Below the pieces are notes generated by a model that did not search any database, was not told where the DNA came from, and was given only the letters and a program-made list of their open reading frames with translations. Made by a program: the position numbers and the translations under genes. 13,995 nucleotides of DNA from Bilophila wadsworthia ATCC 49260 (GTDB lineage: Bacteria; Desulfobacterota; Desulfovibrionia; Desulfovibrionales; Desulfovibrionaceae), in the NCBI RefSeq assembly GCF_000701705.1, contig NZ_JNJP01000090.1:1-13995 (forward strand), written 5' to 3'. Below are positions 13,717 to 13,995 of the stretch, in pieces; the first letter of the stretch is position 1, and each line of letters begins with the position of its first letter.

Positions 13717-13782
13717 CTCCTTTTGATTTGTTAGTAAAGCTTGCGGTCTGGCAACTGCAAGCGGCAACAAATCAAAAGGAGG
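13717..13782 (+). promoter_or_regulatory. tnpA leader stem-loop that hides the ribosome-binding site
   Basis: Bases 13717-13732 (CTCCTTTTGATTTGTT) are exactly complementary to 13766-13781 (AACAAATCAAAAGGAG), giving a 16-pair stem; inside it GCTTGC (13739-13744) and GCAAGC (13757-13762) form a second stem. The Shine-Dalgarno AAGGAGG at 13776-13782 is almost entirely within the outer stem. This corresponds to the translational self-repression known for IS200 tnpA mRNA. Confidence 0.85.
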
Positions 13783-13787
13783 TCACA

Positions 13788-13995
13788 ATGAGTGACGTTC
13801 AAAGTTTAGCCCACACAAAATGGAACTGCAAATACCATGTGGTATTTGCCCCCAAATATCGCAGGCAGGTTTTCTATGGGGAAAAGAAGCGTGAGATCGG
13901 CGAGATATTGCGCAGGCTTTGTGAATGGAAAGGAGTGACAATTCTCGAAGCGGAATGCTGCCCGGATCATGTATATATGCTGCTGGAGATACCAC
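13788..13995 (+). CDS. tnpA: IS200-family transposase TnpA, N-terminal part (partial)
   Basis: The first 69 codons of an HUH/Y1 transposase, cut off by the window end. MSDVQSLAHTKWNCKYHVVF, APKYRRQVFYGEKKREIG and the CEWKGVTILEAECCPDH block closely resemble enterobacterial IS200 TnpA as I know it. The metal-binding HUH motif is at residues 63-65, where the family has His-x-His (HVH or HIH). Here the codons are CAT GTA TAT, i.e. His-Val-Tyr, so the second metal ligand is missing. The change can arise from a single C-to-T transition. If real, this copy is probably inactive in DNA cleavage; a sequencing or assembly error close to the window edge is the alternative. The ATG is preceded by a strong AAGGAGG hidden in a leader stem. 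Confidence 0.92.
   Translation, partial: MSDVQSLAHTKWNCKYHVVFAPKYRRQVFYGEKKREIGEILRRLCEWKGVTILEAECCPDHVYMLLEIP

Larger units (their letters stand above)
13650..13995 (+). mobile_element. IS200-type insertion sequence, 5' part (left end)
   Basis: The segment contains a perfect subterminal hairpin, a long leader that folds over the ribosome site, and the first 69 codons of an IS200-family tnpA, cut by the window edge. The base composition is much AT-richer than the phn operon. The exact outer boundary is uncertain, near 13645-13658. The element lies in the same orientation as the one at the left window edge. Confidence 0.85.

Overview
The window looks like the chromosome of a GC-rich proteobacterium. 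Its main content is a complete, tightly packed carbon-phosphorus (C-P) lyase operon for using phosphonates, bounded at both window edges by halves of an IS200-type insertion sequence. The gene set, the GC richness and the iron-sulfur flavoprotein-like gene would fit an anaerobic Desulfovibrionaceae-type host. That is an inference from gene content only; no rRNA or other taxonomic marker is present.

Layout. (1) 1-355: the 3' half of an IS200-family tnpA and the structured right end of the element. (2) 365-925: an AT-richer patch with a small XRE-type regulator on the minus strand, then a 228-bp divergent regulatory region. (3) 926-2039: a MarR-family regulator followed by a flavodoxin-fold protein with a compact four-cysteine motif, probably one transcript. 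(4) 2040-3756: a leader with a promoter and a perfect palindrome, an MFS transporter and a strong terminator. (5) 3757-3929: an AT-rich leader. (6) 3930-13570: phnC-phnD-phnE-(DUF1045)-phnG-phnH-phnI-phnJ-phnK-phnL-phnM-phnN, all on the plus strand, mostly joined by stop/start overlaps, ended by an intrinsic terminator at 13618-13643. (7) About 13650-13995: the left end and 5' half of an IS200-family tnpA.

How the genes work together. PhnC, PhnD and PhnE import phosphonates across the inner membrane. PhnG, PhnH, PhnI, PhnJ and PhnK form or bind the C-P lyase core: PhnI with G/H/L couples the phosphonate to the ribose of ATP, PhnM removes pyrophosphate, and the radical-SAM enzyme PhnJ cuts the C-P bond, leaving 5-phosphoribosyl 1,2-cyclic phosphate. 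In Escherichia coli PhnP opens this cyclic ester and PhnN phosphorylates the product to PRPP. PhnN is present here, but no PhnP-like protein is in the window. The gene between phnE and phnG is a DUF1045 protein with two His-x-Thr motifs of the 2H phosphoesterase type, and is the obvious candidate to fill the PhnP step. No phnF-type regulator and no phnO lie in the window.

Most notable observations: the DUF1045/2H protein as a possible PhnP substitute; two consecutive terminator-like hairpins in the phnD-phnE gap; an IS200 transposase whose HUH motif reads His-Val-Tyr; and window edges that are complementary halves of one IS200, separated by only about four missing bases.
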